Both the position numbers and the translations under genes were made by a program. This document shows, piece by piece, positions 6,739 to 7,954 of a DNA stretch of 7,954 nucleotides (its first letter is position 1; each line of letters starts with the position of its first letter). Below the pieces are notes generated by a model. That model saw nothing but the letters and a program-made list of their open reading frames with translations. It had not been told where the DNA came from and made no database searches. Location of the stretch: the NCBI GenBank assembly GCA_020861205.1, contig JAJBSY010000292.1, positions 1 to 7,954 on the forward strand, given 5' to 3'. This DNA comes from Deltaproteobacteria bacterium. GTDB taxonomy: Bacteria; Desulfobacterota; Desulfovibrionia; Desulfovibrionales; Desulfovibrionaceae.

Positions 6739-6781
6739 AACCGGTTCGGATCAGGGTTGTTTCCGGAACGCAACAACGGGA

Positions 6782-6810
6782 TTGTGCGTTTTTACCGGGG
6801 GGGATATAGA
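6782..6810 (+). promoter_or_regulatory. Possible sigma-70-type promoter for cheV
   Basis: TTGTGC (6782-6787) and TATAGA (6805-6810) are 17 bases apart and lie about 70 bases upstream of the cheV start, inside the 142-base gap after ispH. The -10 box matches consensus at four of six positions and the -35 box at three. A small hairpin, CGGGC/GCCCG, follows at about 6815-6828 in the would-be leader. I saw no FliA-type (flagellar sigma) promoter. Confidence 0.35.
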
Positions 6811-6880
6811 AGAGCGGGCAACCGCCCGACGTCATTTTCGGAAACGCAATAGCCGCGCATGGTTGGCTGAAGGGTGCGAT

Positions 6881-7840
6881 ATGAGCCAGACGAATATCCT
6901 GCTTGAAGCGGGAACCAATGAGCTTGAGGTTGTCGAGTTTTTTCTCGAGGAAGACGATCTCGAGCAAGGCGGCGTCTACAGGGGGCACTACGGCGTCAAC
7001 GTCGCCAAGGTGCTGGAAATCATCCGGATGCCGAAAATAACGGAAATGCCGGAAGTGAGCCATCCCTGCGTCATGGGAGCCTTCAACCTGCGCTCGCAGG
7101 TGATCCCGCTGGTGGATCTTTCCGTCTGGCTCGGGAAAAAACGGCATGAAAGCGAGGCTCCCAAGGTTATCGTCACGGAATTCAACGAAGTGACCACGGC
7201 GTTCATGGTTTCCGGCGTGAACCGCATCCACCGGATCAGCTGGGAAGCGGTGGAGCCGCCCAACGCCTATATTTCCGCGATGAGCGGCAACAGCGTTACC
7301 GGCGTTGTCAAGCTTGAGGGAAGATTGGTTTTTTTGCTGGACCTCGAACGTATCGTCAGCGACCTGAACCCGAAACTCGGCCTCAGGCTCGACGAGGCGA
7401 TAGATTGGAAATCCGGGCCGCGGTATCGGGCACTGATCGCGGACGACTCCACGGTTATCCGCGAAATGCTCAAGGATTTGATGCAACGGGCCAATTTTGA
7501 CGTGGAAGCCGTAACCAACGGCAGGGACGCCTGGACCATCCTGGAGGGCATACGGCGGCGCGCCGAGGAAGAGAAGATACCCGTTTCCGACTTCCTGCAT
7601 GTCATGGTCGCGGATATCGAGATGCCCCAAATGGACGGGCACGCGCTCTGCAAACGGATCAAGGAAGACCCGGTCCTGAAGGACCTGCCCGTCATTCTGT
7701 TTTCGTCGCTCATAACCGACAAGCTGCGCCACAAGGGCGAAGCGGTGGGTGCGGACGAACAGATCGCGAAGCCGGAGGTAACCTCCCTGGCCCGCCATGC
7801 CATACGCCTGATAGAGGCTAGGAAGGAAGCGGAACGGTAG
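6881..7840 (+). CDS. cheV: Chemotaxis coupling protein CheV (CheW-like domain + receiver)
   Basis: A 319-residue cytoplasmic protein. Residues about 14-170 are a CheW-like domain (VYRGHYGVNVAKVLEI, then FNLRSQVIPLVDL), which joins chemoreceptors to CheA. Residues about 183-315 are a receiver domain with acidic pair D188-D189, phospho-acceptor D245 in VADIEMPQMDG, S275/S276 in LFSSL and K297 in AKPEV. All switch residues are present, so CheA should be able to phosphorylate it to tune receptor coupling or act as a phosphate sink. ATG 6881 was chosen because MSQTNILLEAGTNELEVVEF matches the usual CheV start and AAGGG (6870-6874) lies six bases upstream. An open stretch back to 6689 overlaps ispH and has no CheV features. 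No other che gene is in the window, which is common for cheV. It probably has its own promoter and ends at the terminator at 7931-7950. Confidence 0.95.
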   Translation: MSQTNILLEAGTNELEVVEFFLEEDDLEQGGVYRGHYGVNVAKVLEIIRMPKITEMPEVSHPCVMGAFNLRSQVIPLVDLSVWLGKKRHESEAPKVIVTEFNEVTTAFMVSGVNRIHRISWEAVEPPNAYISAMSGNSVTGVVKLEGRLVFLLDLERIVSDLNPKLGLRLDEAIDWKSGPRYRALIADDSTVIREMLKDLMQRANFDVEAVTNGRDAWTILEGIRRRAEEEKIPVSDFLHVMVADIEMPQMDGHALCKRIKEDPVLKDLPVILFSSLITDKLRHKGEAVGADEQIAKPEVTSLARHAIRLIEARKEAER

Positions 7841-7930
7841 GTGCCGTCAGGGGGCGGGGGAAGAACCGGGTTTTCCCATGGGTCGGGAAGGCGGGACGAC
7901 ATTTTAGCGGAACGTGCTTTCCGGAACAAA

Positions 7931-7950
7931 AAAGCCGCTGCAGCGGCTTT
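7931..7950. terminator. Symmetrical intrinsic terminator at the right edge
   Basis: AAAGCCGC (7931-7938) and GCGGCTTT (7943-7950) are exact reverse complements around the loop TGCA. On the plus strand only three Ts belong to the stem, followed by GATC. On the minus strand the stem is followed by a run of six Ts. It can serve cheV, but it looks stronger for a transcript coming from the right on the minus strand. A bidirectional terminator between convergent genes is the natural reading, although the next gene is outside the window. Confidence 0.75.
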
Positions 7951-7954
7951 GATC

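Noticed and set aside
6689..6880. N-terminal extension of CheV from an upstream start inside ispH
   Set aside because: It would add 64 residues without CheV features and overlap ispH. ATG 6881 has a good ribosome binding site and gives the normal CheV start.
6632..7798. A 388-codon open frame on the minus strand opposite cheV
   Set aside because: The plus strand carries a complete CheV with CheW-like and receiver motifs. The antisense product has no domain pattern and reflects codon bias on the other strand.

Overview
The window is GC-rich (roughly 60% by eye) bacterial chromosome with dense plus-strand coding. Gene content and sequence style point to a deltaproteobacterium of the Desulfovibrio type (Desulfovibrionaceae): a hybrid kinase ending in REC-Hpt, a CheV coupling protein, a divergent tRNA-dihydrouridine synthase, and IspH of the MEP isoprenoid pathway. 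This assignment comes from protein style, not from a database search. No tRNA, rRNA, insertion sequence, phage gene or CRISPR array was seen.

Layout, all on the plus strand. (1) Bases 1-1049: the 3' part of a hybrid sensor kinase, comprising a receiver domain, an Hpt-like domain and a helical tail. The Hpt motif carries Lys where the phospho-accepting His should be. (2) Bases 1050-1444: a 395-base noncoding stretch full of inverted repeats. It holds a long hairpin behind the kinase gene, a 21-base perfect palindrome, an alternative overlapping stem, and a terminator-like GC hairpin with a T4 run about 30 bases before the next start codon. (3) Bases 1445-3670: the most striking gene, a fusion of a complete membrane EIIC domain of the cellobiose/chitobiose PTS type with a C-terminal EAL c-di-GMP phosphodiesterase domain. 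(4) Bases 3667-4599: an unrecognised protein whose start overlaps the previous stop (ATGA). (5) Bases 4636-5802: a Dus-family tRNA-dihydrouridine synthase. (6) Bases 5851-6738: ispH. (7) Bases 6881-7840: cheV (CheW-like domain plus receiver), preceded by a possible promoter. A symmetrical intrinsic terminator lies at the right edge (7931-7950).

How the genes may work together: EIIC-EAL and the gene coupled to it probably form one transcription unit, perhaps reading on into dus and ispH, which look like housekeeping genes. The sugar-binding signature of the EIIC half and the catalytic residues of the EAL half both look intact. The simplest reading is a membrane protein that lets sugar binding or transport control c-di-GMP breakdown. 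CheV and the hybrid kinase add further signalling functions. Their proximity suggests a signalling-rich neighbourhood, but the sequence does not show that they share a pathway with the EIIC-EAL protein.
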